Below are positions 16,680 to 25,623 of a stretch of DNA of 55,018 nucleotides, piece after piece. The stretch is from CAZGCA01 sp964524145. Its GTDB lineage: Bacteria; Hydrogenedentota; CAZGCA01. Under the pieces are notes generated by a model, which did no database searches, had not been told where the DNA came from, and saw only the letters and a program-made list of their open reading frames with translations. Numbering within the stretch: position 1 is the first letter of the stretch; the number at the start of each line of letters is the position of its first letter. Made by a program: the position numbers and the translations under genes. The DNA lies in NCBI GenBank assembly GCA_964524145.1, contig CAZGCA010000036.1, forward strand, positions 1 through 55,018. Reading direction: 5' to 3'.

Positions 16680-17555
16680 TTACTCGTCGGTGCCCATCAT
16701 TTTCGAGCGGGCCTTTTCGAGTGTTTGGCGCTCGTCCGAGGTCAGCGAGTCGATGCCGTGCTTGGATATCTTTTCGAGTATCGGGTCGACATCCTTTGTG
16801 ACGGCTTTCTCTGTTTGGATCTTTTGCTCCGCCCTTTTTCTGAGGCGCGCTTCCGCGCGCCTTGCGCGCCGGCGTTTGAGGTAGAGCGTGAGCCGGTCGC
16901 CGCGGCGCAGGTAGAGATAGCCGGCCGCCATCGCCGAGAGGCTGGCAACGTGAGGCACGAGTCCTCCCTCACTCGAGGACTGTACCACGATGAGGAACGT
17001 TATGAGGGCCGAAACCATCGCAAGGTGTTTTGCCTTAAGCCGTATGGGCAGGACGAAGAACAGCAGCATGGTGACGACTCGGTCGGGGAAAGTCACTCCG
17101 TACGCGACGATAAGCGCGAGTATGGCGGGCCATGCGCCGTAGACGGCCTGCTCGACGCCGGACTGAATAAGACCCGTCAGAACACCACAAAACCCGCCGA
17201 ACACGCCCGCCGCAAGGTAGTACCACAGGAAAGCTCGCGACCCCCACGCCCGCTCGAGTTCGCACCCGAACATCCAGAGTATCAGGCACGCCCAGAGCAA
17301 CCCCCACCAGCCTGTGTGAACAAACAGGTAGGTCACCGGCTGCCAGATGAGCAGTCTTGTCAGCACGAGCCGGGGTACAAGCCCGACGATCGGGTAGAGA
17401 TCGAGAAACGGTTGACTCAGCTTCAGGAAGATGAAGGCCGCTACGTTTATGATAAGGAAAAGACGCACGGTGCGGGTCATCCCGCCGCCGAAACCGAACG
17501 ATGACCATCCGCCTTGCTGTTGGTCGCCGTTGTAGCTGTAATACGGTCTACACAC
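16680..17555 (-). CDS. Rhomboid-like membrane protein lacking catalytic residues
   Basis: 291 residues with six or seven membrane helices in rhomboid order. Family features: N-terminal helix, then LVPRLVLTRLLIWQPVTYLFVHTGWWGLLWACLILWMFGCELER (loop-1 region with H80 and E101-R102-like ends) and YYLAAGVFGG. The serine motif GxSG is GAWP (140-143), with Trp in place of the nucleophile, and the histidine position of AHLGG reads ASLSA (204-208). Both catalytic positions are therefore lost. The cytoplasmic C-terminus is basic, with a DUF6576-like ending (DPILEKISKHGIDSLTSDE) found on many bacterial rhomboids. GTG start behind GGAGGG. Last gene of the lepB-symporter unit. Confidence 0.8.
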   Translation of the reverse strand: MCRPYYSYNGDQQQGGWSSFGFGGGMTRTVRLFLIINVAAFIFLKLSQPFLDLYPIVGLVPRLVLTRLLIWQPVTYLFVHTGWWGLLWACLILWMFGCELERAWGSRAFLWYYLAAGVFGGFCGVLTGLIQSGVEQAVYGAWPAILALIVAYGVTFPDRVVTMLLFFVLPIRLKAKHLAMVSALITFLIVVQSSSEGGLVPHVASLSAMAAGYLYLRRGDRLTLYLKRRRARRAEARLRKRAEQKIQTEKAVTKDVDPILEKISKHGIDSLTSDERQTLEKARSKMMGTDE

Positions 17556-17573
17556 GCCGCCGGCCCTCCATAC

Positions 17574-18974
17574 TCATTCCTTTATGGGATACCTGGAGAA
17601 GATCAGTGCCCCGATTATGAGCAGAGCGCCCGCGACGGGCCCCGCCAGGAGTATTCCGAGAGGCTTCTCGGCGGTATTGCCGAAATAGCCGAGGAGCCCG
17701 AATATGATGGGTGCGAGCCCCACCGCCAGCTTGGTGATGAGCCCTTCCATACCGTTGTACATGCACTCGCGCCGAAACCCGGTAAGCCGCTCGTCGTAAT
17801 CCATCACGTCCGCTATCATCGCTCTCGGCATCACGTATATGGGCGGAGCAGCACACCCGAACAGGAAAAACAATACCAAGACCCCAAACAGACGCCAGGA
17901 GACGAAGTATTCCCCAATAGTGAACCCGGACATTGGCAGAACGGGGGACAATGCCATAAGAACCATCAAGGCGCCAAGCGCGATACCTCCCGCCATGAGC
18001 ATGTTGCGTTTGCCGAACCCGCGGGCCAGCCGGGCATTAAGCCAAAACAGTGAAACGGCAACGAGTGCGATCAGTGCCTGCCCGGCGCCCGTTTCTCCTT
18101 CTCCAACCCCTACCACTGATTTGAAGAGGAACGGTGTGGCTACCATCAGCAGGTTGATACCTGTCCGGTAGAAGGACCAGCCGATCACATACGGTGGAAA
18201 AGACGGGTTCTTGAAACAGAGCCTGCAGGCCTCTATGAAACGGAAGCTGACAGCTTTGCTTTCACTCATTGGCTTTTCGCGAACAAGGGTTATCGAGAGC
18301 AGCAACGACACGCATATGATCGCTCCAAGCAGCAGCGACATCAGTTTGAAGCCGTCCGGCAGGTGCACGAGCCCGAGATTTGCGCCACCATTCTCAGGAG
18401 CGTATCGCGCGATTAACACGCCGGCTGCGAGCGGTGTCGTGATACCTGCGGCTATCTCGAAAACGCCCTGCCATGACGAGACGTTTATCCGGCTGCGTAT
18501 GGACGTAACGATCTCGGGCAGCAACGAGAGATACGGTGCCACCACCGCCGTGAAGAAGAACCAGAACGCGCCAAGCGCCAGCGTAAGGTGGGCCACGTTC
18601 CATAGCGATTGGCCTGCAACAGGAGGAAACCAGACGAGCACGAACGACAGTGCCAGCGGCACCGTGCAGTAGAGCACAAAAGGGATACGCCTGCCGAGCC
18701 GGGTTTTTGTTTTATCGCTCCACTGTCCAATCAACGGGTCGGCAAGCGAGTCCACGATGCGGCCCGCGAACATGACGATGCCCACAACCAGTGCGGGCAA
18801 CAAGGTCAGCGGACCGAGGCGGATTTCGGGTATGCGCAGAGGCAACCCGCCTTCGCCTTCCGTGTAAAAATAGACCGTCCAGGCGACGATGAGTGACGGG
18901 CCGATGTTGACCCCCCAGCTGCCTGCCGCGTAGGTTATCTTTTGCCAGAAGGTCAGTTCGCTGTTCTGTTCGAT
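17574..18974 (-). CDS. GPH-family (MelB-like) sugar:cation symporter with apparent AUC start
   Basis: A 12-helix MFS carrier of the glycoside-pentoside-hexuronide family. Marks: AGRIVDSLADPLIGQWSDKTKTRLGRRIPFVLY (cation site Asp pair and the loop 2-3 motif), TPLAAG, and FGCAAPPIYVMPRAMIADVMDYDE late in the protein. From the first conventional start (TTG 18845) the protein would lack helix 1, but the frame stays open upstream and encodes LTFWQKITYAAGSWGVNIGP and a first helix as in MelB. No ATG, GTG or TTG exists in frame before the TAG at 19020-19022. AGGAGG (18987-18982) stands seven bases before an in-frame AUC at 18974, giving 466 residues, a normal length. Middle gene of the lepB unit. 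Confidence 0.85.
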   Translation of the reverse strand: MEQNSELTFWQKITYAAGSWGVNIGPSLIVAWTVYFYTEGEGGLPLRIPEIRLGPLTLLPALVVGIVMFAGRIVDSLADPLIGQWSDKTKTRLGRRIPFVLYCTVPLALSFVLVWFPPVAGQSLWNVAHLTLALGAFWFFFTAVVAPYLSLLPEIVTSIRSRINVSSWQGVFEIAAGITTPLAAGVLIARYAPENGGANLGLVHLPDGFKLMSLLLGAIICVSLLLSITLVREKPMSESKAVSFRFIEACRLCFKNPSFPPYVIGWSFYRTGINLLMVATPFLFKSVVGVGEGETGAGQALIALVAVSLFWLNARLARGFGKRNMLMAGGIALGALMVLMALSPVLPMSGFTIGEYFVSWRLFGVLVLFFLFGCAAPPIYVMPRAMIADVMDYDERLTGFRRECMYNGMEGLITKLAVGLAPIIFGLLGYFGNTAEKPLGILLAGPVAGALLIIGALIFSRYPIKE

Positions 18975-18987
18975 CGTGCCACCTCCT
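18972..18987 (-). promoter_or_regulatory. Shine-Dalgarno pointing to a non-canonical AUC start
   Basis: AGGAGG at 18987-18982, then TGGCACG, then ATC at 18974-18972. This is the only strong ribosome site upstream of the symporter reading frame. ACG at 18977 is the only other near-cognate codon at workable spacing. Confidence 0.6.
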
Positions 18988-19014
18988 GAGGCGCAGAGCC
19001 CCCGACTCCTCCGT

Positions 19015-19587
19015 TCACCCTACGAACCCCATGCGCCGGATTGGGTTGTATATGAAGACAACCCTGCCAAGTATGTCGTCCTTCGGCACGGCCTGGTTCC
19101 ACAAACTGCTATCGCTCGAGTTGTTCCGGTTGTCGCCCAATACGAAATAGGCGTCACCAGGTATCCGCACGGGCCCGTACTCGTAGACGGGTCGCGCCGC
19201 AGCCGCAATGTAGGGTTCCGATACGTACTTCCCGTCTATGTACAGAGCACCTTCTGTTATCTTGACTGTCTCGCCCGGCATACCGACCACCCGTTTCGCC
19301 ATATAGCTCCGCTTCTCAGCATCCTCCGGGTCATACAGTATCACAATATCGCCCCTGTCAGGTCCTCCACCAGGCCCGGTGGTCTTGACGGCGAAGACGT
19401 AGTCCCCGGGCAACAGGGCCGGAGCCATCGAGTCGGAAGGAATGAGAAACGGACGGATCCTCTGCACGTACAACAGGTAGAGCAGCGGTATACAGACTGC
19501 CAGGATGGCTAAATACCTCAGATTCTTTCTTCTGCGGGACACCGATTTCCACCACGCCGGGACCATCCACACTTTGACTGACCGCAC
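19015..19587 (-). CDS. lepB: Signal peptidase I
   Basis: The enzyme that removes signal peptides at the outer face of the cytoplasmic membrane (S26 Ser/Lys protease). One N-terminal membrane helix (LRYLAILAVCIPLLYLLYV) precedes box B IPSDSMAPALLPGD with nucleophile Ser53, box D MAKRVVGMPGE with general base Lys98, and box E GDNRNNSSDS. About 190 residues is short but normal for a single-helix type. The start is uncertain: the frame opens at TTG 19626, but a TTGACA (19646-19641) with TACTCT near 19622-19617 would place the transcript start near 19610. GTG 19587 behind GGGAAGA is preferred; ATG 19566 is possible. First gene of the unit. Confidence 0.9.
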   Translation of the reverse strand: MRSVKVWMVPAWWKSVSRRRKNLRYLAILAVCIPLLYLLYVQRIRPFLIPSDSMAPALLPGDYVFAVKTTGPGGGPDRGDIVILYDPEDAEKRSYMAKRVVGMPGETVKITEGALYIDGKYVSEPYIAAAARPVYEYGPVRIPGDAYFVLGDNRNNSSDSSLWNQAVPKDDILGRVVFIYNPIRRMGFVG

Positions 19588-19704
19588 ACCGTCTTCCCAC
19601 GTCGAACGGTGGCACAAGAGTATCAAACCGCTGAAGCCAGTGTCAATGACGCATGCCGAGGAAAAGACCGCTGTGAACGGGACGGTCTTGGAACGCTGCG
19701 CATA

Positions 19705-19733
19705 TTGTCTTTTCGCGGTCGGTATGCTATGAT
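19705..19733 (+). promoter_or_regulatory. Sigma70-type promoter of the activase-tyrS operon
   Basis: TTGTCT (19705-19710), 17 bases, TATGAT (19728-19733). The predicted transcript starts near 19740, about 64 bases before the ATG at 19804. Confidence 0.6.
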
Positions 19734-19803
19734 TCAGTTTCGAGGACGGCTACAAGACAGCATTCCTGCTGGTTGATATTTCTGTAGGTTTCGAGAGAGA
19801 GTT

Positions 19804-22800
19804 ATGACAGCGGAGAAAAGGTTGTTTCTGGGGGTCGACGTCGGTTCGATAAGCGTCAACACGGTAGTGATGGATTCGGACCGGCGGATAATCGAGGAAC
19901 ACTATACCAGGACCCAGGGGCGACCCTTCCAGTGTGCCAGGGAAGTGCTGGAAGAGGTCTTCACACGGTATCCTGCCGAGACGTTCACTGCAATCGCAAC
20001 GACGGGTTCGGGTGGCAAGGTCGTTGCCGAAGCCGTAGGAGGCCGGTTCACAAACGAGGTTTCGGCCCAGGCCGAGGCAACGGGGTTCTTCCACCCGGAG
20101 GTGCGCACTATCGTCGAGATGGGAGGGGAGGACGCCAAGCTCATCATGGTGGCTCCGTATCAGGACGGGGGCCGCACAGAGATACTCGATTTCGCGATGA
20201 ACTCGATGTGCGCTGCGGGCACGGGCTCGTTTCTCGACCAGCAGGCCAGCCGGCTCAACCTGACTATCGAGGAGTTCGGCGAGATTGCCCTGAAAACCGA
20301 GAACCCGCCGCGTGTGGCCGGGCGTTGCAGCGTGTTCGCGAAGTCCGACATGATACATCTCCAACAGATCGCCACGCCCGACTATGAAATCGTTGCGGGG
20401 CTCTGTTTCGCGGTGGCCCGCAACTTCAAAGCCTGCATCGGGCGGGGCAAGATGTTCGTCCGGCCGATATCGTTTCAGGGCGGGGTCGCAGCCAACCGAG
20501 GGATGAGGCGCGCGTTCGAGGAGGTTCTGGGTCTTGACCGCGGCGAGCTGGTCATCCCGGAACATTACGCATCGATGGGCGCGATCGGTTCGGTGCTGCT
20601 CGCAATTGAAGACGGGGTGGTAACCGAGTTCCGCGGGCTCGACGGGATCGAACGACACCTCGAATCGGCCAAAGACGACGGCGACTATCTTGAACCCCTC
20701 CACCAACCCAAATGTCCAGGGCTGGATTGGTCCGGATACCGTTACGATTTCGACGGTGAAAACGTGACCGGATACCTCGGGATAGACGTCGGTTCGATAA
20801 GCACCAACGTTGTCATCATAGACGAGCACAGACAGGTCATCGCCCGCAGGTACCTGATGACGGCCGGTCGGCCCATCGACGCGGTTCGGCAGGGGTTGGC
20901 GGAGGTTGCCGAGGAGGTTGGCGACCGGGTGATCATTCGCGGCGCGGGCTCGACGGGTTCCGGCAGGTATCTGACAGGCGAGTTCATAGGCGCGGACGTC
21001 ATTCGCAACGAGATAACGGCCCAGGCGACGGCGGCAGCCGAGATCGACCCCGAGGTGGACACCATATTCGAGATCGGCGGCCAGGACTCGAAGTTCATCA
21101 GTCTCCGAAACGGCGCCGTGGTGGACTTCGAGATGAACAAGGTGTGCGCTGCGGGAACGGGCTCGTTCCTCGAGGAGCAGGCGGAACGGCTCAACATATC
21201 CATCAGGGAAGAGTTCGGCGATCTTGCGCTCTCCTCGCCGCGGCCCGTCTCGCTCGGAGAGCGGTGTACCGTTTTCATGGAGTCCGACCTGATTCACCAG
21301 CAGCACAGGGGCGCGCCGGTTGACGATCTTGTTGCGGGGCTGAGCTATTCAATCGTTTACAACTACCTCAACCGCGTCGTCGGCGACAAGAAGATCGGGA
21401 ACAAGATATTCTTCCAGGGCGGCACGGCAGCGAACCGAGCGGTCGTGGCCGCGTTCGAAAAGGTGCGCGGAAGCGAGGTGATCGTGCCACCGCACCACGA
21501 CGTCACCGGGGCCATAGGCGCTGCAATACTCGCGCAGAAGGCGTGTGCGGACGGCCGCCAGACAACGTTCAAAGGATTCGGCATCAGCACCAAGCAGTAC
21601 AAACTTCGCACGTTCGAATGTCAGGATTGCCCGAACATGTGCGAGATACGAGAGGTCACCATCGAGGGCGAGAAACCGCTCTTCTACGGCAGCCGGTGCG
21701 AGAAGTACGACGTGGACAAGGCCGAGAAGAAACGGTCCGAGTTCCCCAACCTGTTCGCGTTCCGCGAGAAGCTCCTCACCAAGTGTCTCGACAAGGGAGA
21801 TACCAAGAAGACGGCCCGCGGCACAATCGGCATCCCGAGACTGCTCGCTTTCCACGAGCTCATGCCGTTATGGATAACGTTTTTCCAGGAGCTGGGCTAC
21901 AAAGTCGCGCTTTCCGACCGCACCAACAGAAACATAATCCATCGAGGGGTAGAGGCGGTCGTTGCGGAACCGTGTTTCCCGGTCAAGGTTGCGCACGGGC
22001 ACATTCTGGATTTGGTGGAGAAAGGTGTCAAGAACATATTCGCACCGAGCATCGTGAACCTGTACCGGTCGGGCAAAGAAGGGAAAGACGCGGACACGTA
22101 CAACTGCCCGTATGTGCAGTCGCTTCCATACGTGCTGCGGGCCACTTTCGATTTCGACGAGATGGGCGTCAACCTCATCAGCCCGGTAGTCTACCTTGGC
22201 AATCCCGTCTTCTCATTGAAGAAATCCCTGCGTGCCCTCGGCAAAGAACTCGGCGTCAGCGCCGCGAGTGTGAAAGCGGCGTGGAGGAAGGCCCAAAAGG
22301 CACAGCGGGAGTTTTACGACACGCTCAAAGCCAAGGGCCGCGATGTACTTGAGTCGCTCCCGGCGGATGCGCGCGCCATGGTTATCATCGCCAGACCGTA
22401 CAACGGATGCGATCCCGGCATCAACCTGGGGCTGCCGCAGAAGCTGCTGAACCTCGGCGCTCTCCCGATACCGCTTGACATGCTGCCGGTCGACGAGCAT
22501 AGCATCCAACCCGACTACAGCAACGTGTACTGGAAGGCGGGCCAGCGGTTCCTTCAAGCGGCGGAACTCATCCGCAACGAGCCTCGCCTGTTCCCGATCT
22601 ACATCACCAACTTTGGCTGCGGGCCGGACAGCTTTGTGACGCACTTTTTCCGGGATGCGATGGCCGGGAAGCCGTTTCTGCAGATAGAGATTGACGAGCA
22701 CAGCGCGGACGCGGGCGCGATCACTCGGCTCGAAGCGTACCTGGACAGCCTCGAGAACTACGAGGGCGACGGCCGGACCGCACGAGAGGCCGTTCCGGAT

Positions 22801-24036
22801 CTCGCGTCGCAGCCAAGCCGTGCAATATCCAGGAAGATATACGTTCCGTACATGTGCGATCACGCTCGTTTGCTGGTAGCAGCGTTCCAGGCGTTCGATG
22901 TCGACGCCGAGCTGATGCCTGAATCCACCCCCGAGACCATGGTCTGGGGCAAGCGGTACACGACGGGCAAAGAGTGCTACCCATGCCATCTCACTATCGG
23001 CGACATGCTGCGCGTGATCAACTCGAAGGGATTCGACCGGAGCAACTCGGCGTTCATGATGCCGGGCGGCACCGGCCCGTGCCGGTTCGGCTGTTACAAC
23101 AGGCTCCAGCGGCTCGTGCTCGACGAGCTGGGCTACAGCGATATCCCCGTATTCTCGCCGGTACAGAACGTGACCCTCTACGAGGACCTCGGGATAATCG
23201 GCACACAGTTCGACAGGTTAGTATGGCGGTCGGTGGTGGTATCGTGTCTCATCGAGAAGAAGCTGCTCGAAACCCGGCCCTACGAGGTGAACCGTGGCCA
23301 GACGGACGCCGTCTACGAAGAGGCCATGGGCAAGCTGTGCGATGCGGTCCGAAACCGCGCTCCCGTCGAGCCCGTGCTTGATGACGCGTTCCCCCGGTTT
23401 GGAGAGATCCCGGTTGACATGTCCGAACCAAGGCCCGTGATAGGCGTCGTCGGCGAGATATATGTCCGGTCCAATCCGTTCAGCAACGAGCACGCCATCC
23501 GGCAAATAGAGGAGCTTGGCGGCGAGGTGCGCTTTGCACCGTTCACCGAGTGGATATACTACATCAACACGACGGGGAAACAACGGGCACGGGCGCTGAC
23601 CGGTCTCGTGCCATACTGGAAGCTCTGCATCAAGGACGTTGTCCAGCACAGAGACGACCGGCGGATCTCGGCTCGTGCCAAACACCTTCTCCGCCACGAC
23701 TTAGACCCGTCAGTAAGCTCGACGATCCGTGCCGCTCGCGACTACGTACACCGCTCGTTTGAAGGCGAGACGATACTGAGCGTGGGCCGGACGGTCGAGT
23801 TTTTCCACGAAGGAGCTGACGGGGTCGTCAATCTTCTGCCGTTCACCTGTATGCCGGGAAACATTGTTTCTGCGTTGATGAAACGTGTTCGCCAGGATCA
23901 CAATGATATGCCCGTGCTCAACATCGCGTTCGAAGGGCACGAGCAGACCAGCACGCGAACAAGGCTCGAGGCGTTCATATTCCAGGCGAGAGCGTTCCAG
24001 CGTGCCAAATCCAAGACGCGCGGGGGGAAACATTGA
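19804..24036 (+). CDS. BadF/HgdC-type activase-dehydratase-like fusion (DUF2229)
   Basis: 1410 residues. Two tandem ASKHA ATPase domains of the 2-hydroxyacyl-CoA dehydratase activator type lie at about 1-270 and 320-600; each has the phosphate loop (GVDVGSISVN; GIDVGSISTN), the helix-cluster-helix Cys in MCAAGTGSF or VCAAGTGSF, and a second Cys (GRCSVF; GERCTVF) expected to bridge a [4Fe-4S] cluster. From about 605 come CQDCPNMC and a DUF2229 part (GIPRLLAFHELMPLW, EPCFPVK), then a HgdB-like C-terminal part with GKECYPCH (about 1055) and GTGPCRFGCYN (about 1088). Such giant proteins occur in many anaerobes; reductive, radical-type dehydration is known for the activator family, but the substrate of this class is unknown. 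It overlaps tyrS by four bases. Confidence 0.88.
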   Translation: MTAEKRLFLGVDVGSISVNTVVMDSDRRIIEEHYTRTQGRPFQCAREVLEEVFTRYPAETFTAIATTGSGGKVVAEAVGGRFTNEVSAQAEATGFFHPEVRTIVEMGGEDAKLIMVAPYQDGGRTEILDFAMNSMCAAGTGSFLDQQASRLNLTIEEFGEIALKTENPPRVAGRCSVFAKSDMIHLQQIATPDYEIVAGLCFAVARNFKACIGRGKMFVRPISFQGGVAANRGMRRAFEEVLGLDRGELVIPEHYASMGAIGSVLLAIEDGVVTEFRGLDGIERHLESAKDDGDYLEPLHQPKCPGLDWSGYRYDFDGENVTGYLGIDVGSISTNVVIIDEHRQVIARRYLMTAGRPIDAVRQGLAEVAEEVGDRVIIRGAGSTGSGRYLTGEFIGADVIRNEITAQATAAAEIDPEVDTIFEIGGQDSKFISLRNGAVVDFEMNKVCAAGTGSFLEEQAERLNISIREEFGDLALSSPRPVSLGERCTVFMESDLIHQQHRGAPVDDLVAGLSYSIVYNYLNRVVGDKKIGNKIFFQGGTAANRAVVAAFEKVRGSEVIVPPHHDVTGAIGAAILAQKACADGRQTTFKGFGISTKQYKLRTFECQDCPNMCEIREVTIEGEKPLFYGSRCEKYDVDKAEKKRSEFPNLFAFREKLLTKCLDKGDTKKTARGTIGIPRLLAFHELMPLWITFFQELGYKVALSDRTNRNIIHRGVEAVVAEPCFPVKVAHGHILDLVEKGVKNIFAPSIVNLYRSGKEGKDADTYNCPYVQSLPYVLRATFDFDEMGVNLISPVVYLGNPVFSLKKSLRALGKELGVSAASVKAAWRKAQKAQREFYDTLKAKGRDVLESLPADARAMVIIARPYNGCDPGINLGLPQKLLNLGALPIPLDMLPVDEHSIQPDYSNVYWKAGQRFLQAAELIRNEPRLFPIYITNFGCGPDSFVTHFFRDAMAGKPFLQIEIDEHSADAGAITRLEAYLDSLENYEGDGRTAREAVPDLASQPSRAISRKIYVPYMCDHARLLVAAFQAFDVDAELMPESTPETMVWGKRYTTGKECYPCHLTIGDMLRVINSKGFDRSNSAFMMPGGTGPCRFGCYNRLQRLVLDELGYSDIPVFSPVQNVTLYEDLGIIGTQFDRLVWRSVVVSCLIEKKLLETRPYEVNRGQTDAVYEEAMGKLCDAVRNRAPVEPVLDDAFPRFGEIPVDMSEPRPVIGVVGEIYVRSNPFSNEHAIRQIEELGGEVRFAPFTEWIYYINTTGKQRARALTGLVPYWKLCIKDVVQHRDDRRISARAKHLLRHDLDPSVSSTIRAARDYVHRSFEGETILSVGRTVEFFHEGADGVVNLLPFTCMPGNIVSALMKRVRQDHNDMPVLNIAFEGHEQTSTRTRLEAFIFQARAFQRAKSKTRGGKH

Positions 24037-25259
24037 ACGACGTCGCGAAGCAGCTCGCCGATATCGAGCGCGGCCTTGTCGATATAATCACCCGGGACGA
24101 GCTCGTCGAGAAGCTCGAGCGGTACGAACGTGACGGCACTCCCTTGAAGATAAAGGTTGGGTTCGACCCCAGCGCGCCCGACATACACATCGGCCACGCG
24201 GTAGCGCTCCGCAAGATGCGGCAACTTCAGGACCTGGGCCACGATGTCTACTGCGTGATCGGCGATTTCACCGGACAGATAGGCGACCCGTCCGGCCGGA
24301 GCCAGACGCGGCCGCAGCTTTCGAGAGAAGAAGTCGAGGCCAACGCACAGACATACAAACAGCAGGTCACCAAGATACTCGACCCGGAACGGTTGAAGCT
24401 CGTGTACAACAGCGAGTGGTTCTCGCCGCTTTCGTTCGACGCCGTCATCGACATCGCCTCGCGGTATACCGTGGCCCGGCTCCTCGAGCGGGACGATTTC
24501 AACAAACGGTTTACCGAACAGCAGCCCATCACCCTGCTCGAGCTTTTCTACCCCCTGGTCCAGGCTTATGACTCAGTGGCGATAGAGGCCGATATCGAGA
24601 TGGGCGGAACGGACCAGACGTTCAACATGCTCGTAGGACGCGATCTGCAGCGGTCGTATGGCCAGGAACCGCAGGTGGTGCTCACGACGCCCCTGCTTGT
24701 CGGGTTGGATGGCGAGCAGAAGATGAGCAAGAGTCTCGGCAACTACATCGGCATTGATGAAGAGCCACGCGAGATATTCGGCAAGACGATGAGCATCTCG
24801 GACGAGATGATGTGGGAGTATCTCGAACTGTGTACGGACGTGCCGCTTGACGATATTGGGCGAATGCGCAACGAGGTCGAGACCGGCAACCAACATCCCA
24901 AAGATGCCAAGAAGAGTTTGGCCACCGAGCTCGTGGCAATGTATCACAACAATGAGGCCGCAGCCCGGGCCGAACAGGAGTTCGAGGCGGTGTTTGTCAA
25001 TAAGCAGTTGCCAGACGACATACCGGTCTTCGAGCTTCCTGCTTCCGAACTGAAGGACGGCGGCATTTGGGTTGCCCGGCTGCTGGTGCTGACAGGCATG
25101 GCTTCGAGCAACGGCGAGGCACGCCGCCTCATAACAGGTGGCGGGGTCAGGTTGAACGGGGAAACCGTGGACGACGCATCTCTTGACATTCAGCCTGAGG
25201 ATGGTATGATTTTACAGGTAGGGAAACGCCGGTTCATGAAAGTTGTGTTCGGAAGTTAG
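24033..25259 (+). CDS. tyrS: Tyrosyl-tRNA synthetase
   Basis: 408-residue class I synthetase that charges tRNA-Tyr. HIGH is intact at residues 52-55 (DIHIGHAV), and KMSKS lies at 230-234 (QKMSKSLGN). The C-terminal S4 RNA-binding domain is visible (WVARLLVLTGMASSNGEARRLI...GGVRLNGE). The start is TTG 24033, overlapping the stop of the activase gene (TTGA); no ATG lies nearby in frame. The long spacing between the motifs fits the TyrZ-like subgroup. Confidence 0.95.
   Translation: MNDVAKQLADIERGLVDIITRDELVEKLERYERDGTPLKIKVGFDPSAPDIHIGHAVALRKMRQLQDLGHDVYCVIGDFTGQIGDPSGRSQTRPQLSREEVEANAQTYKQQVTKILDPERLKLVYNSEWFSPLSFDAVIDIASRYTVARLLERDDFNKRFTEQQPITLLELFYPLVQAYDSVAIEADIEMGGTDQTFNMLVGRDLQRSYGQEPQVVLTTPLLVGLDGEQKMSKSLGNYIGIDEEPREIFGKTMSISDEMMWEYLELCTDVPLDDIGRMRNEVETGNQHPKDAKKSLATELVAMYHNNEAAARAEQEFEAVFVNKQLPDDIPVFELPASELKDGGIWVARLLVLTGMASSNGEARRLITGGGVRLNGETVDDASLDIQPEDGMILQVGKRRFMKVVFGS
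25183..25210 (+). promoter_or_regulatory. Promoter inside tyrS reading into trxA
   Basis: TTGACA (25183-25188), 16 bases, TATGAT (25205-25210), within the last codons of tyrS. The transcript would start near 25217 and give trxA a leader of about 70 bases, allowing expression apart from tyrS. Confidence 0.6.
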
Positions 25260-25286
25260 GTCGAAGAACAGAAAGGTAAAAAAATA

Positions 25287-25613
25287 ATGCCCCCAAAAGT
25301 TCTTACAGACGCAACGTTCGATGAAGAGATCAAATCGAGCCAGGTGCCCGTGATTGTGGATTGCTGGGCGTCGTGGTGCGGCCCGTGCCTGATGGTGGCT
25401 CCGATCCTTAAAGAGCTATCCGACGAATACGAAGGCAGAATGACAATTGCAAAGCTCAGCGTCGAAGAGAACCCAGCAGTCCCGACGCGGTTTGGGGTCT
25501 CGGCAATCCCGACAATGCTGGTGTTCGTCAACGGCGAACTCAAAGACCGTATCGTGGGGGCGCTCAACAAACAACAACTTACAGCAAAGATAGAAGCCAT
25601 CCTCGCCGAATAG
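25287..25613 (+). CDS. trxA: Thioredoxin
   Basis: 108 residues with the classic active site WCGPC (residues 30-34) and the cis-proline region SAIPTMLVFVNGE. It is a cytoplasmic disulfide reductase supplying electrons to reductases and peroxidases. The position before it (VDCWASWCGPC) carries an extra Cys26 where most thioredoxins have Phe. The ribosome site AAAGG is modest. A promoter inside tyrS probably drives this gene and the two that follow, spaced 10 and 25 bases apart. Confidence 0.95.
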   Translation: MPPKVLTDATFDEEIKSSQVPVIVDCWASWCGPCLMVAPILKELSDEYEGRMTIAKLSVEENPAVPTRFGVSAIPTMLVFVNGELKDRIVGALNKQQLTAKIEAILAE

Positions 25614-25623
25614 GGAACTGCAG

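Noticed and set aside
19750..21306. 518-codon open frame opposite the activase gene
   Set aside because: Antisense shadow of the first ASKHA domains, with no known motif.
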